Assembly (NCBI GenBank): GCA_036435485.1
Contig: CM071594.1
Span: 201,526,216-201,590,215 of the forward strand
Length of the DNA: 64,000 nucleotides
DNA from: Saposhnikovia divaricata
Taxonomy: Eukaryota > Streptophyta > Magnoliopsida > Apiales > Apiaceae
Reading direction: 5' to 3'
Under the pieces are notes generated by a model. It made no database searches and was not told where the DNA came from. It was given only the letters and a program-made list of their open reading frames with translations. Positions within the stretch are counted from its first letter, which is position 1. Each line of letters opens with the position of its first letter. Positions 45,141 to 54,984 of the stretch are shown here, piece by piece. The position numbers and the translations under genes were made by a program.

Positions 45141-46214
45141 ATGCCACCCAGAAGAATGAACACTCGAGCTCACCCGGTCAATTCTGAAGGCCACGGTAGC
45201 CACCATGGGACCGGAGGCCACCAGAACCATGAAGGGGAGAATGTGAACCTGAGTGAGGATGAGGGCAACGATCATAACTTGTTTGATGACTCTGAGTATG
45301 ACGAAGAAGAAGCTGGTGATGACACCCGAGAGGTAGAACATCCAAGGGGAGGCCCGATGGAATAGTTCATGGAACTACTTAGGCAGAACTTGGACCGTCC
45401 CCTGGTTCAGCAACCACCCAACAATGCTAATGCAAATGCTTTCCGGAACTTCAAATCCCTGAAACCCCCAGAATTTAAAGGAACTGCAGATCCGGTTGAG
45501 GCCAGAGCCTGGCTGAAGGAAATGGAAAAATCTTTCGAGATACTAGGTGTAGCTGAGGAGCAGAAGACTGTTTTCGCCACCTACCTCCTGAAGGGTGAGG
45601 CAAACTATTGGGGGGAAGCTAAGAGGAATTTGGAAGGAAGAGGTGTGGTGACCTGGGAGAGGTTTAGCGAGCTGTTCTTGGAAAAATACTTCCCTAGGTT
45701 CATGGAGACACAAATGGAGCTGATGTTTTTGGAACTAAAGCAAGGTAACATGACGGTGGCCGAGTATGAGGCCAAATTTACTGAGCTGTCGAGGTTTGTG
45801 CCGGAATATGTGAACTCTGAGGCAAAGAGGGCCCGAAGGTTTCAATTGGGGCTAAAGCAATGGATTCAGAATCGTGTGGCGGTTCTTGAGCTGACAGACT
45901 ATGCCACCCTGGTACAGAAAGCATCAATTGTTGAGGCTGGGAGTGAACAGATGCAGAAGGAGAGGGAAGGAAAGAAGAGGAAGTTTGATAGTCGGAAGGG
46001 AAATTCTGTGGGTGGGAGCTTTCCGAGCAAATTTAAGCGAGGGGCGATGTCCCAACCCAGCGGAAACTTTGGAACCAAGAGAGCCGAAAGTTGGAGTGTG
46101 GGCCAGAGCGGCCGACCACAGGGATCGTCTACTCTACCCCATCCCGAGCCCTACCCCCGGATTGCAATAAGTGTGGAAGGAAACATGCGGGCGTGTGTAA
46201 CCTACAGGATGTGA
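45141..46214 (+). pseudogene. Tekay-2 gag, first part
   Basis: Starts MPPRRM, as in Tekay-1. An acidic N-terminus is followed by TAG at 45363-45365, where Tekay-1 has Gln (MGQFMDLL). The frame then continues from 45369 with the gag capsid domain (FKSLKPPEFKGTADPVEARAWLKEMEKSFEIL to about 45940) and a Lys/Arg-rich linker. Near 46100-46150 a frameshift puts the zinc knuckles in another frame, so the last 30 residues of this frame are not gag. Confidence 0.9.
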
Positions 46215-47344
46215 AGTGCTTCAAGTATGGACTGACAGGACATTATGCTAACGCCTGTCGAGGAACTAGTAACAACACCAGTGCCGGAGGTAATTGCTTC
46301 AAGTGTGGGAAACCAGGGCACCGAATGAGGGAATGTATGTCCTCTGGGCCAGCTGCGTCAAGAGTGAGTGGAACTGCTTCTAACAAGGCCCCTACTGCAA
46401 GAACTTTTAACATGACGGTGCAAGATGCCGTGAGGAACACGGATGTGATTGCAGGTACCCTACTACTCAACTCAGTTAAGGCAAATGTTTTATTTGATTC
46501 GGGAGCTACCAAGTCTTTCATATCTCTAGATTTTGTATGTCAGTTAGGCCTTAAGGCTGAACCATTGAAAGACAGACTGCAAGTAGAGATAGCTAATCAT
46601 GAAATTATCCCTGTTAGCCAAGTATGTCCAGGTTGTGACCTAGAAATAGGAGGGCGACACTTTCGGGTAGATTTAATACCTTTTAAACTAGGAGAGTTTG
46701 ACGTAATAGTAGGTAGGGATTGGTTAACAACCCACGGAGCCCAGATTGATTGTGTAAAGAAGAAAGTAAGTTTGAGACTACCAGGGGACGAGGAAGTAGT
46801 GTTTAGTGGAAAACGGCAAAACCAAAAGTTCCTGACTATGATTCAAACTAAGAAACTGCTACGTAAAGGATGCGAAGCCTATTTAGCCTATGTGAAGGAT
46901 ACCAAGAAGGAGGCACCAAACCTACAGGAAATCCCTGTCGTTAATGAGTTCACGGACGTATTTCCGGATGATCTCCCCGGACTACCACCTGCTAGAGACA
47001 TCGAGTTCGCTATAGACTTAGTTCCTGGTACGGCCCCAATTTCGAAAGCCCCATATCGGCTAGCCCCAGTGGAGATGAAAGAGCTGGCCACTCAGTTACA
47101 AGAGTTGTTGGATAAAGGGATGATAAGACCTAGTGTGTCACCGTGGGGAGCCCCGGTGTTATTCGTGAAAAAGAAGGATGGTAGTATGAGATTATGTATA
47201 GACTACAGGGAGTTGAATAAGGTGACTATAAAGAATAAATATCCCTTGCCCAGGATAGATGACCTGTTTGATCAACTAAAAGACGCAGTGTATTTTTCTA
47301 AAATTGATTTGAGGACCGGGTACCACCAGTTAAGGATTAAGTGA
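46091..47344 (+). pseudogene. Tekay-2 gag zinc knuckles, protease and RT N-terminal part
   Basis: 417 codons, of which the first 20 or so are out of the original frame. Zinc knuckles: CNKCGRKHAGVC, CFKYGLTGHYANAC (second Cys changed to Tyr) and CFKCGKPGHRMREC. Protease: VLFDSGATKSFIS near 46486. The RT fingers and palm start follow (GAPVLFVKKKDGSMRLCIDYREL). TGA at 47342-47344 ends the frame where Tekay-1 has Pro (IKPEDIPKT), so the RT is cut before its active site. Confidence 0.9.
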
Positions 47345-47398
47345 GAAGATATACCAAAGACGGCCTTTCGCACCCGGTACGGACACTATGAGTTCCTA

Positions 47399-48352
47399 GT
47401 GATGTCATTTGGGTTAACGAATGCCCCCGCAGCTTTCATGGATTTAATGAATCGAGACTTCAAGAAGTACTTGGACAAGTGTGTTATAGTCTTCATTGAT
47501 GACATCTTGATTTATTCCAAGACGAAAGAGGAACATGCAGAGCACTTGAGGATTGTATTGGGAGCATTGAGAGAAGAAAAGTTGTACGCTAAGTTCTCGA
47601 AGTGTGAATTTTGGTTGAAGGAAGTTCAATTTTTAGGACATGTGATTAGTTATCAAGGCATTCTAGTGGACCCAGCCAAAATAGAGGCTGTAACAAATTG
47701 GGAGAGACCAACCACTCCGACAGAGGTGAGAAGTTTTATAGGGTTGGCTGGCTACTATAGAAGGTTTGTCCAAGACTTTTCCAAGATAGCAGCCCCTTTG
47801 ACCCGACTAACTCACAAGACCGAGAAGTTTGTGTGGACTGAAAAATGCGAAGAGAGCTTCCAAGAGTTGAAAAAGAGGTTGGTGACAGCACCAGTACTAG
47901 CCCTACCCGATGATAAGGGAGATTTTGTGATTTATAGCGACGCATCCCATAAAGGTTTAGGGTGTGTGCTTATGCAGCACGGTAAAGTGATTGCGTATGC
48001 GTCCAGACAACTTAAGGAGTACGAGGTAAGATACCCCACCCATGATTTGGAATTAGCGGCGATAGTTTTCGCTTTGAAGATCTGGAGACATTATCTTTAC
48101 GGAGAAAAGTGTGAAATCTACACGGATCACAAGAGCTTAAAGTACATATTCACTCAGAAAGAGTTAAACATGAGGCAGAGGAGATGGCTAGAGCTAATCA
48201 AGGATTATGATTGTGAGATTCATTACCACCCAGGGAAGGCCAACGTGGTGGCCGATGCACTTAGCCGAAAGGAGAAACTCAAGATGATAACGTCAGTGGA
48301 CGAATTGATCAAGGACCTCGAGAAACTGGAGATTGAAGTGAGGTTACTATGA
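47399..48352 (+). pseudogene. Tekay-2 RT active site, thumb and RNase H
   Basis: 317 codons, preceded in the same frame by EDIPKTAFRTRYGHYEFL from 47345. The catalytic motif is FIDDILIYSK near residue 33. The thumb region VDPAKIEAVTNWERPTT is intact here, where Tekay-1 has a frameshift upstream. RNase H: FVIYSDASHKGLGCVL, LELAAIVFALKIW, YTDHKSLKY. NMRQRRW supplies the reference codon for the Tekay-1 TAG. It ends at TGA 48350-48352 before integrase. Confidence 0.92.
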
Positions 48353-48370
48353 ATTGGACAAGAGAGTCTA

Positions 48371-48922
48371 ATGGAAATAAGAGTCCAACCACCGCTATTG
48401 GAAAAGATTAAGTTATGCCAGGAAAAGAAGATAGAAGAAGAAAAGAATTCGATGGAGAAAATTTTGACTGGCGAGGAAATTAAGTGTGAAAAGGACGGAA
48501 ATGGAGTTATGAGGTACGCATCTAGGATATGGATCCCGAACGTTCAGGAATTAAAAGACGAGATTTTGCAAGAGGCTCATAGTTCAAGGTACTCAATTCA
48601 CCCTGGAGGCACTAAGATGTATAGAGATTTGAGAGAATACTATTGGTGGCCAAATATGAAGAAGGACGTGGCAGAGTGGGTAAGTAAATGCTTGACATGT
48701 CAAAGAGTAAAGGCCGAACACCAGAGGCCCAGTGGATTGTTGCAACCCTTAGAGATACCCGAGTGGAAGTGGGAGCATATTGCGATGGACTTTGTGGTCG
48801 GACTACCAAGGACCAAGACTAATCATGATGCCATTTGGGTAATTATCGATAGATTGACCAAGTCAGCACATTTTCTTCCAATCAACGAGAGATACACTGT
48901 CGACAAGCTGGTGGATATTTAA
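48371..48922 (+). pseudogene. Tekay-2 integrase zinc domain and start of the core
   Basis: 183 codons in the same frame as its neighbours. HHCC zinc-binding motif (HSSRYSIHPGG...CLTCQRVK) and the first catalytic Asp (MDFVVGLPRT). TAA at 48920-48922 stands where Tekay-1 has Tyr (VDIYLKEI). Confidence 0.92.
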
Positions 48923-48934
48923 TTAAAGGAGATC

Positions 48935-49828
48935 GTGGTAAGACATGGGGTTCCTGTGAGCATTGTATCTGATAGAGACCCAAGGTTCAACTCCAGGTTC
49001 TGGAGGAGTTTTCAGGATTGTGTGGGGACCAAGTTAAACATGAGTACTGCATACCACCCCCAATCAGACGGACAGAGCGAGAGAACCATCCAGACCATAG
49101 AGGACATGTTGAGAGTATGTGCCATCGATTTTAAGGGAAGTTGGGATGACCACTTGCCGTTGATCGAATTTTCCTACAACAACAGTTACCATGTGAGTAT
49201 AGGAATTCCCCCATATGAAGCTTTATACGGACGAAGATGTCGATCTCCCTTGTGTTGGGAAGAAGTCGGAGAGCGGAAGATTTTAGGGCCTGAACTGGTC
49301 CAACAGACAAGAGAAACTATCGAACTCATAAGAGGACGGCTGGTAGCGGCCCAAGACAGACAAAAGAAGTATGCGGACCAGACCCGCAAGGACAAAGAAT
49401 ATGAGGTAGGAGAGTTTATGATGTTAAAGGTATCACCGTGGAAGGGATTGATGAGATTTGGTAAGAAGGGGAAGCTAAGCCCAAGATTTATTGGACCTTT
49501 TGAGATTTTGAGACGAGTTGGAAAGTTAGCCTATGAATTGGCTTTACCCCCAAGCTTGCAGCAAGTACATAATGTGTTCCATGTGTCCGTGCTACGACCC
49601 TACCATACCGACTTCCGGCACGTGATAGAATATGACCAAATGGATTTGCAACCAGACTTAACCTATGTGGAGCAACCCGTAGAAATCATGGATAGAAAAG
49701 AACAGGTGCTGAGGAACAAGGTTGTCAAACTAGTGAGAGTTCTGTGGAGGAACCAGAATGTCGAAGAATCAACATGGGAACTAGAGAGCACTATGCGTGA
49801 AAAGCACCCCCAACTGTTTTCAACCTGA
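48935..49828 (+). pseudogene. Tekay-2 integrase core and chromodomain
   Basis: 297 codons. The second catalytic Asp is D13 (SDRDPRF) and Glu is E49 (DGQSERT), with 35 residues between them. GPF motif IGPFEILRRVG near 192. Chromodomain-like C-terminus (PVEIMDRKEQVLRNKVVKLVRVLWRNQNVEESTWELE). The codon for the stop overlaps a conserved dyad (GATTCC-GGGAC-GGAATC, 49827-49843) just before the PPT. Confidence 0.93.
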
Positions 49829-49848
49829 TTCCGGGACGGAATCCTTTT

Positions 49849-49861
49849 AAGGAGGGGAGGT
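49849..49861 (+). other. Tekay-2 polypurine tract
   Basis: AAGGAGGGGAGGT directly before the 3' LTR. Confidence 0.85.
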
Positions 49862-52800
49862 TGTAAGAACCCTAATTTTTGTAATATTTCTTTTACATAA
49901 TATCATGTGACATTGTGAATTTGGAACCTTTTGAGTCATCCATGTTGTTAAATGGAATTGAATTATCTGAGAAATTATGTTGTTACATTCACCATGTAAG
50001 ATAAAGGGAAGGTCGTTGAAGGCAAGAGTCTTATTGTTAGTAAGAATTATAAAACTTGGGACTTGAGAGTTATTGGAGTATTAAAAGATTTATTAGGAAT
50101 TATGACGAGGAGTTATGGATATTCGAGGAATTTACACAATTAAGTACTTAAGGAATTACATGGGAAATCTCTACGCGACAAAGTATTATTACGAGAAATT
50201 AATTAAGATACGATACGAATTAAAGATTAAGTGACAAACATTGGTGGAAGAATAATGATACAAGGGAAGATATTGCATGCAAGTCCCATGCAACTAGGTA
50301 GTTAGAAAAGCAAACTAGTAATGCAAAAATAACTAGAGGAATAGTAACTAGTTATGGTGCATTGTTGAAGGAGACAAGGAGGTATGGCCTAGGCACTAGA
50401 CTTGCAACATGTGATACATTATACATACACCTAATACATATCAACCAACCCATTTCACTTTATTCACCCAACACCAAAAATAAAAACAAAACAACTCTCT
50501 CTCCCTCTTGCTCACCATAGCTCTCGGCCCAAGCTCTAGGAGGGGAAGAAAAATTTTCTTTCTTCAACTTCTCATCACTCTTAATTCAAGACAAAAATCC
50601 TAGGTACTCTACACCATATAAGAAAGGTATGCTATGAATTCCAACCCCTTTAATCCACTAGTTTTCAAGTTATAAATTGTTGAAGTTTTGATGAATAGTA
50701 ACAATGTTTAGTTGTCATTTAGATCTTGAGTTGTAAGGATTGTAGGAGCTCATCCAAGGTGTTCTTGAGACTTGTAAGGCATGCCCAAGGCTCCTAGATA
50801 CTCAAGAAGGTATAAAACCCTAACCCCTCTTGGCCATGAATTATTTGTGGTGTTTAATGTTAGATCCATGGATGTTAGTGTGAATCTTGGATATATAAGT
50901 TATGGATGATGTAGATCTTGAGTTTAAATGTTGTGGTAGTGATTTTTAAGCTTGTGGTTAGTGTATGTAACTCCATGTATGTTATAGAGTATGATCTTGG
51001 TGGTTTAGATGATGGTTGTGATGTTTATATAAGATTCTTGAATGGTTAAGTGGTAAAAGCATGCTGAGTAATTTTCCAGGAACTTGTACTGTCTTGTAGG
51101 AGGGTTTTGAACCCCTAAATATTGTCCCATGAAGTCCTAATATATATTTTTGGAAAGGTATTTGAATGTAGTTTCCAGAAATATAAGGTTCATGACTAGG
51201 TGATGTATAGATTTTGAGTTATGGCCTGAGAAGTGAAATGTGTTTCTGGAATCCGAACTGCACTAAATGGTCCCCTTGTGAACCTTGTTTAAACCCCTAA
51301 AAATTTATATAGGATCATGGAAAAATTAGAGGAGCTAGTAAATGCAGTTTTGAAGGCTACCCAAAAAGAATTGGATTAAAATATGTATTTTTAAATTTTA
51401 TAAAAATGTTAGAGTAAAATTCGCGCAAGGGAAAAAGTCGTAAGTGGAGTGTGATTTAAGGGGGAATGAATATGATTCGGATATGGTAACCAAATTAAGT
51501 TGAATAAGTGACGAGCGTAATCGAGTGATGACATGAACCTATAGCGGGGCTAGAGAGTCATAAGACGAAGTCATTAAGTTAATTTTGTACCCCCTAAAAC
51601 CTCGCAATTAAAAGAGATATGTTAAGATACTAACGAACGGCTATTGATTATGTATAGATCATTCCACTCCGCAAGCTCGACCACCCCAACCTCACCAAGG
51701 CAAGTTTACTTTTCAAAACTTACATATATAAGGACTTTCACTGTTGTGTTTGTAGTTTTCAATCGTATCAAATGTTTATGCTTATTGAAGTAATGATGGA
51801 ATTGAGATGTATAAGCACATATATGTTTGCACCCCTTGAACTTAGAATGAAATGTTTTCTTCGGACAACGACTCTAGCAATAGAGGTCGTAGCGGTCCAT
51901 ATATACTATTGACCGGGGAGCGGTATATTATTATATCGTAATTAAATTGCGAAAACCCGAAGGGTCATTCGGGAAGTATCGTATACTTAAGTAATTATTT
52001 TTATATCATCATAAATACTTAAAAATACCTATCTTGGATTAAAAGTTAATTTAATTTAATTATTATTTTATTAATTATTAATATTAAATCTTAAAATATC
52101 ATTTATTAATTATTGTTCATTATTTTAAAGATAAAGCTAATCCAAGATACCTTTAGCACTTTCAAACTCGAACTCAAAACATTTTCGAAAACCCCCGGTC
52201 AGGTTTTGCTTCTTGTACGATTTCAAGAATCATCGGTCGACTGATGTCGGACCTAAATTACTCAGTTTTCATTCAAAAGCAAGTTTTTAAAAGAAAAAAG
52301 AAAAAGGGACTCTGGCAGGTGTGGGAACCGTTGACGAACGATTCCCGGGATGTGTAAGCGGCCGTGAGCCAGGCGGTCCATCAATTATTATTCCGGCCCA
52401 GGTGTTGCCGAAGGATGATTACGGATGTAGTTTTCATCGAGGGTGATTACGGATGTAGTTTTCGCCCGAGGATAGTTACGGATGTAGTTTCTATCCTTCT
52501 ACCGGTAGAGAAAACCCGCGGATTATTGGACTTGGATGTGGTGACTGATCATCGTCAATCCCTGTCAGGTTTTATATTTTCTTTAAGTCCCATTCCTCCA
52601 CTTTGGAAAAATGCTCTGACACTGCTTCTTCGGCTTATGTGCCAAGTTGCCGATAGTGTTCTATTTTGATGAGAAAGATGATGACTTCATGCAGTATCTA
52701 GAACTGTAAGTTTACTTTGAAAACAAGGGCACGTATTGGTGCACCTTTGAAATTTATCAACGATGACAAATGATTTTATAACTGAATGATATAAACGAGT

Positions 52801-53239
52801 TTAATAACTCCTAAACACATGTAATGATATATTGCTTATCTTGTACATATATTTCTTGCTGAGCTATAGTTGCTCACTCTTGCTTGTTTTCAAATTTACA
52901 AACACAACAGTTAAGAGAAATGGCAAGACCCAGACAGACTACCCGAAAGCAGGTGACTAGACCTGAGGCAGCAGTTGAGATTCCACCGGTAGGCCCCATT
53001 AGCCGGATCGGTTGGCAACTTTTGTTAGTACGTTTTATTTTTAAGTATGACCTGTGCAAAGCAGTGTACCGTAACAAACATTCAAGCCGCCAACTCCGCT
53101 TCATATCGAAGTGTTGCTGGTAGCATAAATGCTATTTAATTCGGTCTGTAATAACTCTGAAACTTTTACTTTTGCTTAATCAAGTGTATGACGTTTCTGA
53201 GACTCTAACCTGTGTGTGTGTGTGTGCGGTGTGAGTTTT
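49862..53239 (+). repeat. Tekay-2 3' LTR, truncated
   Basis: Matches 40006-43385 and breaks after GTGTGAGTTTT. The 5' LTR then continues ATTGTGGGGTCG for about 110 bp to its end, but here LINE-2 sequence (CTGAGACTCCAG) follows. TTCTGAGACTC occurs both at the junction and 40 bp earlier in the LTR. Confidence 0.92.
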
Positions 53240-53631
53240 CTGAGACTCCAGCTAATGCTTTCATCATTCAACAACTGAATACTAGGAGAGCTGACAGGAA
53301 TTTCAACTTAGAGATCCGTCTCACGGATGCTTCAGATAATGCATTGGCTGCGTATTTGGCTCAACATGGTGCAGCTAATTGGAAACAGATGGTGGTCATT
53401 GAAAAGTCCTTTATGCGTCTGTTTGAGTTATGGAGTCTAGACAAGGGTTTAGGAAGGATTGGTCCTCAGTTTCATAGAATTCATGAGGAAGATGTTAATG
53501 TGGAAGCCATGGAAGCAGAAGTAGATAATCCTCCTCCTGTGGATGAGCTCTTGGAGAACCTGGAAGGTTTTGCAATCGATGGAGCAGGAATTCATGCAGG
53601 TAATGTCTTCGTAGGTATGGAAAACTGGTAG
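53240..53631 (+). pseudogene. RNase H-like ORF of LINE-2, 3' piece
   Basis: About 130 codons from the Tekay-2 junction, starting near ETPANAFIIQQLNTRRADRN. Homologous to the C-terminal half of the LINE-1 ORF (YLAQHGAANWKQMVVIEKSFMRLFELWSLDKGLGRIGPQF), ending ENW-stop at 53629-53631. The Asp expected before YLA is absent (DNALAAYLA), as in LINE-1. A 3' UTR of about 210 bp and poly(A) follow. The listed ATG upstream (53212) lies in the LTR and is not a LINE start. Confidence 0.8.
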
Positions 53632-53846
53632 TTTTTGCAGTCAGCAATTGAAGTTATATGCTCTGGGCTTTTGATTTAGTAGTTCTAATTATTATTCATA
53701 TTGTCTGTCAAACTTGCTAAACACCGAGTATGTTCGGTTATTTTGGTTGGGCCATATGTGGGCTGTTGTGGATTCAAATGGTTGTGATTGTTGGACTTGT
53801 TTATTGGGCTTAGTTCCTTAATATATTTCCTTGCTTTTCAAAAAAA

Positions 53847-54045
53847 AACATCTTCGAAATAGAAAAGGTTTTCGAATTTGTAGGGAAGAAGAAGTAAAAT
53901 TTATATATTTGAAATAGAAAAAAAAATTATAATTCAGGACTTCCTTTTTTTATTATATTAACATCTTCGAAATAGAAAAGGTTTTTGAATTTGTATGGAA
54001 GAAGAATTCAAATTTACATATTTGAAATAGAAAATAAATTTATAT
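53847..54045. repeat. Tandem pair of about 110-bp repeats in the second Helitron
   Basis: AACATCTTCGAAATAGAAAA begins at 53847 and 53971 (allowing for the LINE duplication). Both are followed by GGTTTTCGAATTTGTA-like sequence and TTTGAAATAGAAAA. AT-rich, no ORF. Confidence 0.7.
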
Positions 54046-54082
54046 TCTTATATATATTTGAAATATAAAAGAAATTTTATAT

Positions 54083-54086
<4 letters not shown>

Positions 54087-54137
<51 letters not shown>

Positions 54138-54140
54138 TAT
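54087..54140. repeat. (AT)n microsatellite
   Basis: An uninterrupted AT run apart from one TGTA. A second (AT)n run lies at 54797-54849 in the duplicated Helitron 3' unit. Confidence 0.9.
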
Positions 54141-54490
54141 AATCATAGCTTATAACGATCAAATTTTATCACATTGTTTGTAACCCTTTTTTTTTTTGCT
54201 TCTGTTTGCTTTTGTCTTTGTCTATTTTTTTGCTTTGCTTTGGATTTTGTATTTTTCTTGTTAGTGAAGAGGAACACCTGATTGTGTGAACAAGAATTAG
54301 GAGATCTTTCCTTGTTTGAGTAGTAGAAACACTTGAGAAACTTGGCACAAAAGGTTTGAAATTTTACCATTCACTATTTATTTATTTATTGTTAATTGTT
54401 ATTTTATCGTTGTTATCTTCTCATTATTCTTGATCATAATATTCCAACGTTTTCGTTTAGTTAATTCAATCAAATATGCTCTTTTATCAA

Positions 54491-54793
54491 TATGTATTTA
54501 TTACAACGGGTGTCGGCCTAAGAAAACGTAACACAAAATCGACGTAAAAAATAAGTATATGGTTTTTTTTGTCTATATACATATTAAAATTTGTACAATA
54601 TTATGTTCACTAATTTATTTATAAATACTTTTTTTTTATTTCTTTCTTGAACAGTCTATATTTTGAAAATTTTAAAAAATATTACAAGACCGTCGAGAAA
54701 CGTGTCTTCTATGTATTTATTACATTGGGTGTCGGCCTAAGAAAACGTGAAACAAAATCAATATAAAAAATTAACTATATAGTTTATTAGTGT

Positions 54794-54854
<61 letters not shown>

Positions 54855-54984
54855 TTTGTACAATAATGTGTTCATTAATTTATTTATAGATATTTTCTTT
54901 TCGATTTATTTCTTAAATTCATATTTTTATTTTTATTTTAAAAAATATTATAAGGCCGCCGCGAAGCGCGGCTTAGTCAACTAG
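54491..54984 (+). repeat. Tandemly duplicated Helitron 3' end
   Basis: Two units start TATGTATTTATTACA at 54491 and 54710. Each contains GGGTGTCGGCCTAAGAAAAC and ends in a hairpin-like stretch: a decayed one (ACCGTCGAGAAACGTGTC, about 54689-54706) and the good one (54958-54972) with CTAG. So the inner terminator is degenerate and the outer one is the likely active end. Confidence 0.75.

Larger units (their letters stand above)
40006..53239 (+). mobile_element. Tekay/Del-type chromovirus Tekay-2, with deleted 3' LTR end
   Basis: The 5' LTR is 40006-43492 (3487 bp). The 3' LTR starts at 49862 and is cut at about 53239, lacking the last roughly 110 bp. I estimate about 1% LTR divergence by eye. 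The order is PBS (initiator Met), extra ORF, gag, protease, RT, RNase H, integrase with chromodomain, PPT. It is related to Tekay-1 (same LTR start TGTAAGAACCC, same gag MPPRRM start) but in the opposite orientation and clearly diverged. No target duplication remains because of the 3' deletion. Its coding region has several stops and a frameshift. Confidence 0.94.
39872..53846 (+). mobile_element. Second 5'-truncated LINE (LINE-2), interrupted by Tekay-2
   Basis: It starts at AGCACTAATG and ends CCTTGCTTTTC plus poly(A) (53840-53848). Flanking AACATC (39866-39871 and 53847-53852) is a short duplication. The unoccupied sequence matches a neighbouring repeat (AACATCTTCGAAATAG at 53961), which supports the call. 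Only the second RNase H-like ORF and the 3' UTR of the LINE family remain. Confidence 0.75.
39717..54984 (+). mobile_element. Second non-autonomous Helitron, containing LINE-2 and Tekay-2
   Basis: The 5' end TCTATATAAAGG follows A (39716). The 3' end has a hairpin (GCCGCG-AAG-CGCGGC, 54958-54972), eight further bases, then CTAG (54981-54984), followed by T. Without the insertions it is about 1.3 kb (39717-39871 and 53853-54984) and has no Rep/Helicase. The sequence across the LINE-2 insertion reads through to an AACATCTTCGAAATAG motif repeated later in the element. The 5' boundary rests on family resemblance only. Confidence 0.72.

Noticed and set aside
42507..52669. 101-codon frames at 42507-42812 and 52364-52669
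   Set aside because: The same position in the two Tekay-2 LTRs; no domain, and LTR identity explains both.
52884..53123. 79-codon frame starting MFSNLQTQQLREMARPRQTTRKQ
   Set aside because: Within the LTR. The same area of the 5' LTR (43060-43260) has a frame difference, so it is not conserved even between the LTRs.
54143..54370. 75-codon minus-strand Lys/Gln-rich frame
   Set aside because: Low-complexity T-rich DNA of the Helitron; no domain.
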